Of a DNA stretch of 57,020 bases, positions 27,513-36,317 are shown piece by piece (within the stretch, counting starts at the first letter, position 1; each line of letters opens with the position of its first letter). The notes under the pieces were generated by a model. The model saw only the letters and a list, made by a program, of their open reading frames with translations. It had not been told where the DNA came from and searched no databases. This DNA is from Nostoc sp. B(2019) (GTDB lineage Bacteria; Cyanobacteriota; Cyanobacteriia; Cyanobacteriales; Nostocaceae). The position numbers and the translations under genes were made by a program. Where the stretch lies: contig NZ_WVID01000036.1 in assembly GCF_010091925.1 (NCBI RefSeq), positions 1 through 57,020 on the forward strand. The letters are read 5' to 3'.

Positions 27513-27671
27513 TCAGCAAGCTTTTGCAACACAAGTAGCACAAGTACCCCCAATATGGTTAGGATAAGCACTCTTCACCTCGCTTGTGGTCTCGAAAAGG
27601 GTAAAAGGCGAATTCAAGCATGCACCCCTTTCCCCCTTAACCGAACCGTCTTGCAAGTACTCCACTTTCAT
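27513..27671 (-). CDS. Doubtful small ORF with C-terminal Cys motifs
   Basis: A 52-residue frame from ATG 27671: M-K-V-E-Y-L-Q-D-G-S-V-K-G-E, a middle S-P-F-T-L-F-E-T-T, and a Cys-bearing end G-T-C-A-T-C-V-A-K-A-C. No clear Shine-Dalgarno. The DNA (GGTTCGGTTAAGGGGGAAAGGGG on the minus strand, in part) also looks like the 3' portion of a mobile element or structured RNA. I cannot decide between a real small gene and a remnant. Confidence 0.25.
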   Translation of the reverse strand: MKVEYLQDGSVKGERGACLNSPFTLFETTSEVKSAYPNHIGGTCATCVAKAC

Positions 27672-27831
27672 GTTTGCTAGCTTAACTACTCAAATTTGAA
27701 CAATTGAAGAACTTAGGATTTGAGGAGTTGCTCTTGATATTATGAAAACAGTAGGAAAAAAATATCTATAACCCTATATTTAAAAAGACTTTACTACCTT
27801 TTCTGTATTTCTCTAGCGCATCACTTTCCAG

Positions 27832-28842
27832 TTACGGATTAGCATGAGAGATAGTTGATTTAGCTAACTGAATTGCAGCCAGGCGAGCCTTCAAAACTGA
27901 CATATTAGTTTCATCAACACTGAAATTAAAAACCATAACTTCCGATGGTTGAAGACTATACTCTCGTACATAGTTCTCCACAAGCCTGGAAGCACAAACT
28001 GCATCAGCCTGCTCCAAAATTTGATGGTTTTTTTGAAGGTACTCTAAATCTAAAGTTTGAAAGTTTATGTGGGAAATTCCAGCTTGTTGTAACATCTGCT
28101 TCATCACTTTACAGGTAACTTCTTCTTGACAGATAAGCAGCATTAAAGCATTACGAGGTAAAGATGAAATTTGTGCCAACAGTTGCAAGTCAGGCTTGAG
28201 GTTAACAGTAATAACTTCTTGCTCAGGAGCAGTTAATCTAGTTACTTCCCATTGATGTTGTGCAGTTGTAATTATAAGGTCAGCAGTTAACAGTTCTTTT
28301 AATACTTTTGATTTATTAATCTTGAAGTCTTCCAAACAGAGAAACAATAAAGGAAGCTTTATTTCTGATTGAATAGTTTCGTATACACCTGTACTGTGTT
28401 GCGAGTATTCTATAAATACTAACTTTAAAGGGGCAACAGCGTGCCGATTCAATATTGCTGCTTGTGCGTAGGCTGCTGCACCAAATTCAGATGGAGATAA
28501 TCCAGTCATTACAGCAGCGTTAAAAGCTTGTCCTAGTAGATGATAAAATTCCTTATGAATAATAATATTTTGTACAACTTGAGTGTGAGCAACAAAAGTT
28601 CCTTTACCTCTTTGGGCTACCAAATAACCTGATTCAATTAAATAGTTATAAACTGCTGCAATAGTGTTATGATTTACCTTTAAATGTTTGGCTAATTGAG
28701 TAACTGTAGGCAAAGTATCACCTGGTTGCAGATCCCCTATAGCAATTAGTAGTTTGATTTGTTCAGCAATTTGAGCGTTAATCGTTATTGGCGCTTGAGT
28801 ATCAACAAAAAGAGGAAACAGAATTGTATTAGTCATTACCAT
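27832..28842 (-). CDS. GntR family transcriptional regulator with a non-standard sensor domain
   Basis: A 336-residue regulator. The N-terminal winged helix (about residues 18-85) is GntR type: Q-P-G-D-T-L-P-T-V-T-Q-L-A, then V-N-H-N-T-I-A-A-V-Y and Y-L-V-A-Q-R-G-K-G-T-F-V-A. The remaining 240 residues do not look like UTRA, FCD or aminotransferase domains. They alternate beta-like (L-P-L-L-F-L-C-L-E; D-L-I-I-T-T-A-Q-H) and helical segments, reminiscent of a periplasmic-binding-protein-like sensor. Start could be ATG 28842 or ATG 28836. Targets are unknown; the nearby PAS and diiron genes are candidates. Confidence 0.85.
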   Translation of the reverse strand: MVMTNTILFPLFVDTQAPITINAQIAEQIKLLIAIGDLQPGDTLPTVTQLAKHLKVNHNTIAAVYNYLIESGYLVAQRGKGTFVAHTQVVQNIIIHKEFYHLLGQAFNAAVMTGLSPSEFGAAAYAQAAILNRHAVAPLKLVFIEYSQHSTGVYETIQSEIKLPLLFLCLEDFKINKSKVLKELLTADLIITTAQHQWEVTRLTAPEQEVITVNLKPDLQLLAQISSLPRNALMLLICQEEVTCKVMKQMLQQAGISHINFQTLDLEYLQKNHQILEQADAVCASRLVENYVREYSLQPSEVMVFNFSVDETNMSVLKARLAAIQLAKSTISHANP

Positions 28843-28982
28843 AACGGATTGGCAACAGTAACTACGAAGGTTTTCCTAAAATCGCATTACTTACTCCTCA
28901 ATCATTACTTAGATGTAATCCATAATAAAACTTGGTGGTATACAAGTAAAGAGAATAAATAATGAAAAAGATAATAATATCT

Positions 28983-29420
28983 CTATAACTTATTATGCGA
29001 GATATTATGATTAGCAGGAAAAAGTAAAATTTTATTTCCAACGTCTATCAATGTTTTCGACTGATAGCGCTCTGTTATTTCCCGAAATTTCCAAATCCTT
29101 CCTACACATTGGTCTTCTAAGTATTGAGGTAGTGAACAACGCTCAAACATTCGGCCATCCTTTAATTTAAAAGTATCATAAGCCTCTAAGTCTGTATGCA
29201 TATAAATCTCTTGAATTCGGTGAAGAAACAGGTCGGAGTTCTCAACTAAACTAGAAGCCAATTCTAGTGCTTGTCCCTCACTTTGTGAGACTATAATGTG
29301 TTGAGGAAAACTCCACATTTCTATAAACTTTCGATTCAGGCTCACCATCCTTCTGCTACTATCAACAACAACTATGCCAGCATTAGCTCGAATCCTACCC
29401 TGACTCAAGAGGCGTATCAT
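28983..29420 (-). CDS. PAS-domain-only protein
   Basis: A 145-residue product made of one PAS domain. I-V-V-V-D-S-S-R-R-M-V-S-L-N-R-K-F-I-E-M-W (in parts) is the PAS core start, and D-G-R-M-F-E-R-C-S-L-P-Q-Y with G-R-I-W-K-F-R-E-I-T-E-R-Y the end. In Nostoc such text normally lies inside long hybrid histidine kinases; here no kinase domain follows. About 25 unrelated residues make the C-terminus. It may be a fragment of a kinase gene or a stand-alone sensor. It is followed (minus direction) by the GntR gene. Confidence 0.7.
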   Translation of the reverse strand: MIRLLSQGRIRANAGIVVVDSSRRMVSLNRKFIEMWSFPQHIIVSQSEGQALELASSLVENSDLFLHRIQEIYMHTDLEAYDTFKLKDGRMFERCSLPQYLEDQCVGRIWKFREITERYQSKTLIDVGNKILLFPANHNISHNKL

Positions 29421-29494
29421 GCATTTTGTCCTTGATTTGTTTGTTAATTTGTTTTTATACTATGGTATAAATGATATAACGAATATAACGCGAT

Positions 29495-29677
29495 GTGCGA
29501 TTTAGAACAAGACTATTAGGATTGATCATAAAGATTAGAAGATTGGTTAATCTGGCGATGATATTTTGCTCCTTCAACACCGCGAGGCGAACATTGAGAG
29601 CGTATAAAGCCGTAAACATGATTCGCAAGGGACAAGTTGAAGATGATGAGATCAGGAAACACTTAAGCTACTGTTAA
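29495..29677 (+). pseudogene. Remnant of an IS6-family transposase (C-terminus)
   Basis: Within this frame the part around 29565-29640 reads F-N-T-A-R-R-T-L-R-A-Y-K-A-V-N-M-I-R-K-G-Q-V, which matches the C-terminal end of IS6/IS240-type DDE transposases (usual text S-F-x-T-A-x-R-T-L-x-G-Y-E-A-x-N-M-I-R-K-G-Q). The catalytic DDE region and the terminal inverted repeats are gone. It marks past transposition between the PAS gene and the diiron protein gene. Confidence 0.75.
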
Positions 29678-29783
29678 ATTTGTTGCTCAAACTTTCAGTG
29701 TGGCTGCATAAACTAAAATCTCACATAAGCAAGTATTTTGTACTCAACAAGTTTTTACTATACAACTATATGGGGATCTGAAA

Positions 29784-30533
29784 ATGGAAGAAGTCCTTGC
29801 ATTGCTTGAAAAAAAGAAGCAAGAATTTGCCCAAACGCCATTTATGAAATTTCTTCAGGACAAAAGTATAGACCCAAGACAAAGACTAGCTTGGGCTCCT
29901 GCCTTTGCTCCTTTTGCAATGAGTTTTAAGGATTTTAATAGACTTATACTCCGCAAAGAGCCAGCAACTAGCAGGCTCCAAGAAATGATTAACCAACATA
30001 CTTCTGAAGATGGTCGCCACTGGATATGGTTTATACAAGACCTTAAGTTGATGGGATATGATTACTCCATAAACTATACCGATACGTTGAAATTTTTGTG
30101 GAGTGAAGAAACACAGAAAGTACGCTCATTGATTAATAACTTATTTGCTATGTGTACTTTTGAAGAGGATATCCTGATGAAGTTGGCGGTTATTGAGGCG
30201 ATAGAAGCAACGGGAACTGTGGCTTTATTTGAAATTGCACAAGTAGGAAAGGAACTTCAACAAATTACTGAGCAGCATCACCCGTATTTTGGTGAGACTC
30301 ATTATGCTAAGGAGACAGGTCATATCCAGGCAGAAATGGATGATGTAGAAGATTTTGTTAAAAGTATAAAATTGACAGAAGCACAGAGAGAAAAAGCTTT
30401 TGCTCTGGTAGAGAAAGTGTTTGTAGATTTTACAGATGCACTTAATGAAATGTCAGAGTTTGCTAAAAATCACCCTTACGACAAACCATTCACGGCAATA
30501 TATGATATGAAGAAAATCAAAGTATCTGTATAA
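29784..30533 (+). CDS. Haem-oxygenase-like diiron (HDO-type) protein
   Basis: A 249-residue all-helical protein. Likely metal ligands are H72, D76 and H79 in Q-H-T-S-E-D-G-R-H-W, E141 in E-A-I-E-A-T-G, E150, and E171, H173, E177 and H180 in G-E-T-H-Y-A-K-E-T-G-H. This pattern of Glu/His pairs on the TenA/haem-oxygenase scaffold fits the iron-containing redox enzyme family (HDO superfamily), whose members do oxygen-dependent oxidations of amino acids, fatty acids or cofactors. The substrate is not predictable here. It is a single gene in a mobile-looking setting (IS remnant upstream) and ends in a very strong terminator. Confidence 0.75.
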   Translation: MEEVLALLEKKKQEFAQTPFMKFLQDKSIDPRQRLAWAPAFAPFAMSFKDFNRLILRKEPATSRLQEMINQHTSEDGRHWIWFIQDLKLMGYDYSINYTDTLKFLWSEETQKVRSLINNLFAMCTFEEDILMKLAVIEAIEATGTVALFEIAQVGKELQQITEQHHPYFGETHYAKETGHIQAEMDDVEDFVKSIKLTEAQREKAFALVEKVFVDFTDALNEMSEFAKNHPYDKPFTAIYDMKKIKVSV

Positions 30534-30651
30534 ATGAGAGTGTAAGCTTGAAGTCTACATACCTTTTATGCTCATCAAAGTAATACAGTTTCTCTTTACT
30601 TTGAGATTAGACATTTTGAAAAATAGGTGGTAATAACTGTAGTTTAGTTAT

Positions 30652-30690
30652 AAAAAGTTAGTGTTTCTCTGTGAGAAACACTAACTTTTT
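30652..30690 (+). terminator. Perfect 18-bp terminator hairpin
   Basis: AAAAAGTTAGTGTTTCTC (30652-30669) is the exact reverse complement of 30673-30690, with loop TGT. The flanking A and T runs allow termination in both directions. It lies about 120 bases after the diiron protein gene and nothing is coded to its right on the minus strand except a dead SDR fragment. Confidence 0.9.
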
Positions 30691-30839
30691 TATATTTAAG
30701 TAAGGCGATCGCTTTTCAAAAGTTGTATAGTTTATCAAATGCTTGACACAACGAAAGGATGAAAGTGTGGGAGTTAGCAGCACAGCAAAGCGATCGCACA
30801 CAGTAGTAAATATTCCTTGCTATCGTTGAAGTGACTGTT

Positions 30840-30965
30840 CTCAAAATGGAGCAGAAATTTCGTCTCGTCATCACTCCAGCCCCAAACATTATTCACCAGA
30901 ATACCAAGTTGGCCCTCTTGCTGTACTCGCACAAATAGCGCTTCCACCTCTGCGTTTAATCTGTC
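30840..30965 (-). pseudogene. Remnant of a short-chain dehydrogenase/reductase (SDR)
   Basis: On the minus strand the frame through 30947 reads A-E-V-E-A-L-F-V-R-V-Q-Q-E-G-Q-L-G-I-L-V-N-N-V-W-G, close to the SDR segment that contains the conserved N-N-A/V-W-G after beta strand 4. Upstream the expected D-H/L-T-V-D part is garbled, and downstream the text loses similarity after about ten residues. The Rossmann glycine motif and the catalytic Tyr-x-x-x-Lys are absent. Confidence 0.7.
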
Positions 30966-31385
30966 AGAAAATCCCGCCTTTCGACACTGGCCTCATTACC
31001 TAGGATTCCGCAAGATAAGTAAAAAGCTGGTTGTCTCAATATATCTTTCTTAATCAGCCTGTTGGTATCCTCTTGGAAAAGGATCAGCCTTATTTAATAT
31101 TGTGGTGAGATAATCTTGACGGCGATACCTCAATTAAGTTGTACGATGGGAACAAACTTATCCAAAACATTCTTCCCGTACCGCTAGCGATGGGGGTTCA
31201 TGAGTGAACACCACGTATTCCCTTAAAAAAAGGTCATTTTGTTCGTATTTATAGCTGGAGAAACCCAAATATTTTTTTGCAGTTGCAATTGTAATGAAGA
31301 TAAGTGTTGTTGGTGGTACGGAATAGAAAAATGAAATGGATAACTGGCTAAGCACAAACCTCTCAACAAGGTTGATGGTGTTGCA
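30966..31385. other. Gene-free stretch upstream of the DhaM-HPr-EI gene
   Basis: No coding frame is convincing. It is where dhaK and dhaL would be expected in a dihydroxyacetone kinase operon, and neither is present. TTAAAAAAAGGTC at 31223-31235 and the AT-rich segment near 31260-31280 may be promoter parts. Confidence 0.45.
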
Positions 31386-33896
31386 GTGGTTGCAATTGTT
31401 ATCGTTTCTCACAGTAAACAACTAGCTCTGGGAGTGCGGGAACTCGCCGCGCAAATGGTTCAGGGCAAAGTTCCACTTGCTGTTGCAGCAGGTATTGAAG
31501 ATCCCGAAAATCCACTGGGTACAGATCCTATCCAGGTTTATGAAGCGATCGCCTCTGTTTTCAGTGATGATGGTGTTCTAGTTTTAATGGATTTAGGCAG
31601 TGCTTTGATGAGTGCAGAAATGGCGCTAGAGTTTCTCCCAGAAGCACAGCGGCAGAAAGTGTATCTGTGTGAAGCACCCTTGGTAGAAGGCGCGATCGCT
31701 GCTGTCGTTGCTGCTGCTGCTGGTAGAGACATTCAGCAAGTTATTGCGGAAGCACGGGGCGCACTAGTAGCAAAAGCGACTCAATTGGGTGTAGCCAGTA
31801 TGCCGTCAGTTGCCATTAGTGATCACCAAGTAACAACAAATGCAGAGTTCCCAACAAAAGAAATCCAGCTGATTGTTAGCAACCGATTAGGATTACACGC
31901 CCGTCCTGCATCTCAGTTTGTGGCAACCGCAGCCCGGTTTGAATCCCAAATTCGAGTACAAAACTTAACTAGAAATACTGAGCTAATTCGAGGTGACAGT
32001 ATTAATCAAGTCACAACTTTAGGTGTGCGTCAAGGACACGAGTTGTTGATTACCGCTACTGGCCCTGATGCAGATGAGGCGTTGGCAGCATTGCAAGCAT
32101 TATTTGCTACCAACTTTGGTGAAGATAATACTACTTTGAAGTCTCCACCAGTATTTCAGCACGAAATTACCCTACCAACTCCCGGCGAACTTTCGGGGAT
32201 CGCAGCTTCTCCAGGAGTGGCGATCGCTCCCGTTGTTCATTATCAACCCACTCCGATTACCATTACGCAATACCACGTAGAAGATGCTGAGGCGGAGTGG
32301 CAACGGTTACAAACAGCAATTCACACTGCCCAACATGAAATTCAAGCAGTGTTCTCACAAGCATCTATTCAAATTGGTGACACTGAAGCGGCTATCTTTG
32401 ATGCCCATCTATTATTTTTAGAAGATCCAGTATTGTTAGAAGCGGCTCATCAACACATCTTAGAACACCACCTAAATGCTGAAGCGGCTTGGCAAGCCGT
32501 AGTCGATGAGGTGGCAACTTCCTATCACACACTTGAAGATTCTTACCTCCAAGAGCGAGTTGACGATGTTGTAGATGTCGGGCAAAGGGTGCTGCGATTA
32601 TTAGTTGGGAATGCCCCTACAAGCCTGCATCTCTCCGAACCAGCGATTTTGGTAGCAACTGACTTGACTCCCTCGGACACCGCTGGGCTAGATCCAACAA
32701 AAGTGCTAGGCATTTGTACTACTTCTGGAAGTGCGACTTCCCACAGCGCAATCATCGCCCGGACATTAGGTATTCCCGCAGTTTTGGGGATAGATGCAGA
32801 GGTGTTGCACCTGGAAGATGGTACACTCATGGCCCTCGACGGTGAGAGTGGCAAAGCGTGGGTAGAGCCAGAAGCAGATACTCTAGGTGTACTGGAGGCA
32901 AAACGAGAAGCGTGGCAAACTTCCCAACAGCAAGCATTAGCCACGGCGCACCAACCAGCAATTACTCGTGATGGGCAGCAAGTTCGTATCCTCGCCAATA
33001 TTGGTAGCGTAGCTGATGCTCAAGTGGCTGTAGCTGGGGGTGCAGAGGGTGTGGGGCTGCTTCGCACCGAATTTCTGTATCTTGACAGGACAAGCGCTCC
33101 CACTGAAGATGAGCAACTTGCAGTTTATCAGGCGATCGCTCAAATTCTAGCTACCCGTCCCTTAATTATTCGTACCTTAGATGTAGGTGGTGACAAGCCA
33201 CTTTCTTACTTCAAGGTAGCACCGGAAGCCAATCCTTTCTTAGGCTGGCGCGGAATTCGCTATTGTCTAGATCATCCAGATTTGTTCAAAACTCAGTTGC
33301 GGGCAATTTTGCGAGCTAGCTTTGGACACCAAATTAAGATCATGTTGCCGATGATTGCGACTGTGACAGAAGTACATGCAGCTAAGGCAATTCTGCGTGA
33401 AGTGCAGGCTGAACTTTCCCAAGTTGGTATCCCCTTCGATGAAGCGATAGAAGTCGGTATTATGGTGGAGGTTCCGTCAGCAGTAGTACTCGCTGATCAA
33501 TTAGCAACAGAAGTGGACTTTTTTAGTATTGGTACTAATGACCTCAGCCAGTATATTATGGCTGGCGATCGCACTAACCCACGAGTGGCAAATTTGGTTG
33601 ATGCACTCCATCCAGCTGTGTTGCGGATGGTGCAACAAACTGTCCAAGCGGCTCATGCTGCTGGGATTTGGGTGGGGTTATGTGGCGAGTTGGCCGCAGA
33701 TCCTTTAGCAGCACCGATTTTATTAGGGTTAGGGCTGGATGAGTTGAGTGTGAATCCCCAAGCTATACCTACAATTAAGCAGGCGATCGCTCAGCTAACT
33801 GTAGTTGAAGCTCAGGCGATCGCAGCATCAGCATTGCAACAAGATTCTGCAACCAGCGTCAGAGAGCTAATCTTGGCACTATCTGCCAAATCTTGA
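31386..33896 (+). CDS. dhaM: DhaM-HPr-Enzyme I fusion (PTS-type phosphoryl carrier for dihydroxyacetone kinase)
   Basis: An 836-residue three-part phosphotransfer protein. Residues 1-130 are the DhaM EIIA domain (His9 in V-S-H-S; L-M-D-L-G-S-A-L-M-S-A-E). Residues about 155-245 are HPr (His171 in G-L-H-A-R-P-A-S). Residues about 265-830 are a full Enzyme I, with His453 in A-T-S-H-S-A-I-I-A-R and the PEP-binding domain including active Cys766 in L-C-G-E. E. coli DhaM has only a partial EI, so this one should be able to take phosphate from PEP by itself. Start is GTG 31386. The partners DhaK and DhaL are not in the window. The 3' end overlaps the convergent WD40 gene by 38 bases. Confidence 0.93.
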   Translation: MVAIVIVSHSKQLALGVRELAAQMVQGKVPLAVAAGIEDPENPLGTDPIQVYEAIASVFSDDGVLVLMDLGSALMSAEMALEFLPEAQRQKVYLCEAPLVEGAIAAVVAAAAGRDIQQVIAEARGALVAKATQLGVASMPSVAISDHQVTTNAEFPTKEIQLIVSNRLGLHARPASQFVATAARFESQIRVQNLTRNTELIRGDSINQVTTLGVRQGHELLITATGPDADEALAALQALFATNFGEDNTTLKSPPVFQHEITLPTPGELSGIAASPGVAIAPVVHYQPTPITITQYHVEDAEAEWQRLQTAIHTAQHEIQAVFSQASIQIGDTEAAIFDAHLLFLEDPVLLEAAHQHILEHHLNAEAAWQAVVDEVATSYHTLEDSYLQERVDDVVDVGQRVLRLLVGNAPTSLHLSEPAILVATDLTPSDTAGLDPTKVLGICTTSGSATSHSAIIARTLGIPAVLGIDAEVLHLEDGTLMALDGESGKAWVEPEADTLGVLEAKREAWQTSQQQALATAHQPAITRDGQQVRILANIGSVADAQVAVAGGAEGVGLLRTEFLYLDRTSAPTEDEQLAVYQAIAQILATRPLIIRTLDVGGDKPLSYFKVAPEANPFLGWRGIRYCLDHPDLFKTQLRAILRASFGHQIKIMLPMIATVTEVHAAKAILREVQAELSQVGIPFDEAIEVGIMVEVPSAVVLADQLATEVDFFSIGTNDLSQYIMAGDRTNPRVANLVDALHPAVLRMVQQTVQAAHAAGIWVGLCGELAADPLAAPILLGLGLDELSVNPQAIPTIKQAIAQLTVVEAQAIAASALQQDSATSVRELILALSAKS

Positions 33897-36198
33897 TGGT
33901 TTTATCAGCACTCCCACTGGCGAAAAACTTACCATTTGGACTCAACGCCACAGAATTTACTGTCCCAGAATGTCCAGTTAGGGTTTGCAGTAGTTCACCT
34001 GTGGAAAGACGCCAAATTTTGATGGTTTTATCAGCACTACCGCTCAACAGAATTTGTCCATCAGAACTCATAGCTAAGGATTTCACTTCATCTGAATGCC
34101 CAGTTAGTGTATGCAGGACTTTACCTGTAATCAGATGCCAAATTTTGATGGTTTTGTCAGTACTGCCGCTCAAAAGCAGTTGTCCATCAGGACTTATAAC
34201 TAAAGATTTTACTTCCCCGTCGTGACTATTGAGCGTGCATAGGGGATCACCTGTACGTGGATTCCACAACCTAATTTTATTGTCAGAACTACCACTGGCA
34301 AGAATTGTACCATCGGGGCTAATAGCGATCGCATGAACGGCGGATGAATGCCAAAGGGTACAAATGCGATCGCCTTTGTGCAGATTCCAAATCTTAATTT
34401 TATTACTGCCACTGGCGAGAATCTGCCCATCTGGGCTGATGATCACAATGTTTACTGGCTTTTGATGTCCCAAAAGTGTGTGCAGTAGTTTGCCCGTTTT
34501 CAGATGCCACACTTTCACATTACTTTTAGGATGTTCGCAACTACCAACAGCAAGAAAATTTCCATCGGGACTAATTGCTACGGATGAAACTTCTCCTAAA
34601 TTCTCTGTTATGGTGCGGAGTAATTTGCCAGTTTTCAGATTGCATACATTGATGATTTTATCTACACACCCACTTACTAAAATCTCTCCATCAGGACTAA
34701 TAGCAACAGACGTAACTTTGCTTGAATATTTGATCAGGGTGTAACTGGGATCGGTAGATTCTAGAGGGTGTTTATGTTTGAGATTAGCGATCGCATCCAA
34801 AAGTTTTTCAGCATCAAGAATACTTTGGCGATCGCCCACTGTCATAAAGTATTCTCTTAGCTTTTGCACATATTCCTCATCTTCTATCCTGATGAGTGAG
34901 TGCATTGCCTCTAAGAGGTTACTGAATTCTTGTGGTGATTGACGTAGTTCCAACCATGTGCTTATAGAGTAATCAACCTGTTCCTGCGCCCAAGAGCGAT
35001 CGGGTAAATGAGATAAACTTTGAGCTAATTGCAAAGCCAACTCTGGAACCCAGTAACGTCGTTCTTTTTCTAAAGCTTGGTAGACTTGCTTATAACCGAT
35101 GATGATTGCTTGCACTGATTGTAAATCAAGAGCATCTTGAAGCAAACTCGGCAGCAATTCTGGTAGTAAGGGAGGTATATCATAGTGAACTAGATGATAA
35201 ACATCTGCTACCCAAGCAGTAACCAGAAAGTGACAGGTAGTTAACACATCGCAAAGTTTTTCAAAATCTTGATGATTAACTTGGTATTGCAAAGATAACT
35301 TGCTAATATCAATCCCCTGAGCTTTCCATTTTTCTGCCTTTTCCAAAAGTGCCAAATTAAATACATTATCTCTACCCAATTGGTTAATTTCTTCTAAATT
35401 TGCTCCTTGTGCTAGCAGTTCATCTCTAATTTTTTTCCACTCTAAAGCGCGATTTTTTGCAGACTCCTGAACAATTTCTCTATGAGATAATCGAGCAATT
35501 GTTTTGTAGTAATAGTTTTCTTGTCCCAATCCCCAATAAGCAATACGGAAATTTAGATAATCTCCATCATTTTCCGACTCCAAAATTAAAATTGGCTCTG
35601 TTTTTAAGATGCCAAACAGAGCCTTAATGCTAGATTCACTATGAAAACGTTTGCTATCCCAGGCTCCTGCTAAAAATTCCGTCGGTCTAATTGGACTATG
35701 GAGAGAGTAATGCTTGTTGATAAATTTTCGTAAACCTTCAGCCAACATTAGCTCGATTTCTGGTATTCCATCATTCCTATGATCAAATTGGTCAAACTTA
35801 ACTTGTGGAGGAGCAAGAAAAATTTTGAGTGGTTTACGTTCATTGATAGTGTGATCTAGAATTTGTGAAGGATATAATCTCAAAGGCCAGCTATCAAGAA
35901 TTTTATTAACTTCTGGTAGCTTTAGAGTTGTATCTTTCTCTTGCTCTGCTATTTGTATTTGTGTCTCACGCTGGTAAATGGCTAATTGCTGTTGCAGGAG
36001 TTTTTGTTGTTCAAATCTGGCCACAGAACTATTTGGCTGATTTGAAATATTTACTAATTCGAGGAATTCTTGAGTTGTTTTGGGAAGTTGGCAATTAGTT
36101 ATAGCTAGAGTTTCTTCCGTTCGCTTTTGTATTAGATTTACAATTACAGGTGCGAACTCTAGTACTAGTTGAATGAGTAATTTTAACCCTTGCTCCAT
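33859..36198 (-). CDS. Large protein with N-terminal helical domain and C-terminal WD40 propeller
   Basis: With ATG 36198 the product is 779 residues. Residues about 1-480 form a helical, non-WD region with a coiled-coil stretch (F-E-Q-Q-K-L-L-Q-Q-Q-L near 65) that I cannot assign, though N-terminal domains of this sort occur in filamentous cyanobacteria. From about 490 to the end there are seven WD40 repeats, each with S-P-D-G and a D-K-T-I-K-I-W-type end; the last four repeats are nearly alike at DNA level. No NTPase motif is seen. Such proteins are thought to be scaffolds or sensors in signalling and conflict systems. The TTG start 21 bases upstream is less likely. Confidence 0.85.
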   Translation of the reverse strand: MEQGLKLLIQLVLEFAPVIVNLIQKRTEETLAITNCQLPKTTQEFLELVNISNQPNSSVARFEQQKLLQQQLAIYQRETQIQIAEQEKDTTLKLPEVNKILDSWPLRLYPSQILDHTINERKPLKIFLAPPQVKFDQFDHRNDGIPEIELMLAEGLRKFINKHYSLHSPIRPTEFLAGAWDSKRFHSESSIKALFGILKTEPILILESENDGDYLNFRIAYWGLGQENYYYKTIARLSHREIVQESAKNRALEWKKIRDELLAQGANLEEINQLGRDNVFNLALLEKAEKWKAQGIDISKLSLQYQVNHQDFEKLCDVLTTCHFLVTAWVADVYHLVHYDIPPLLPELLPSLLQDALDLQSVQAIIIGYKQVYQALEKERRYWVPELALQLAQSLSHLPDRSWAQEQVDYSISTWLELRQSPQEFSNLLEAMHSLIRIEDEEYVQKLREYFMTVGDRQSILDAEKLLDAIANLKHKHPLESTDPSYTLIKYSSKVTSVAISPDGEILVSGCVDKIINVCNLKTGKLLRTITENLGEVSSVAISPDGNFLAVGSCEHPKSNVKVWHLKTGKLLHTLLGHQKPVNIVIISPDGQILASGSNKIKIWNLHKGDRICTLWHSSAVHAIAISPDGTILASGSSDNKIRLWNPRTGDPLCTLNSHDGEVKSLVISPDGQLLLSGSTDKTIKIWHLITGKVLHTLTGHSDEVKSLAMSSDGQILLSGSADKTIKIWRLSTGELLQTLTGHSGTVNSVALSPNGKFFASGSADKTIKIWQIVPRLAL

Positions 36199-36317
36199 AA
36201 GGAGATGCCTGCTACACAAATAAAATTAATAGAGTCGGCAAAAGTATGCATTATATCATGAGAAATCTGCGCCTTGATTACTCTTGCCATGCTCCTATTA
36301 AAAGATTAGCAGAGCAA

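Noticed and set aside
33893-34744. Open frames opposite the WD40 repeats
   Set aside because: They mirror the repeat periodicity of the minus-strand WD40 codons and have no independent features.
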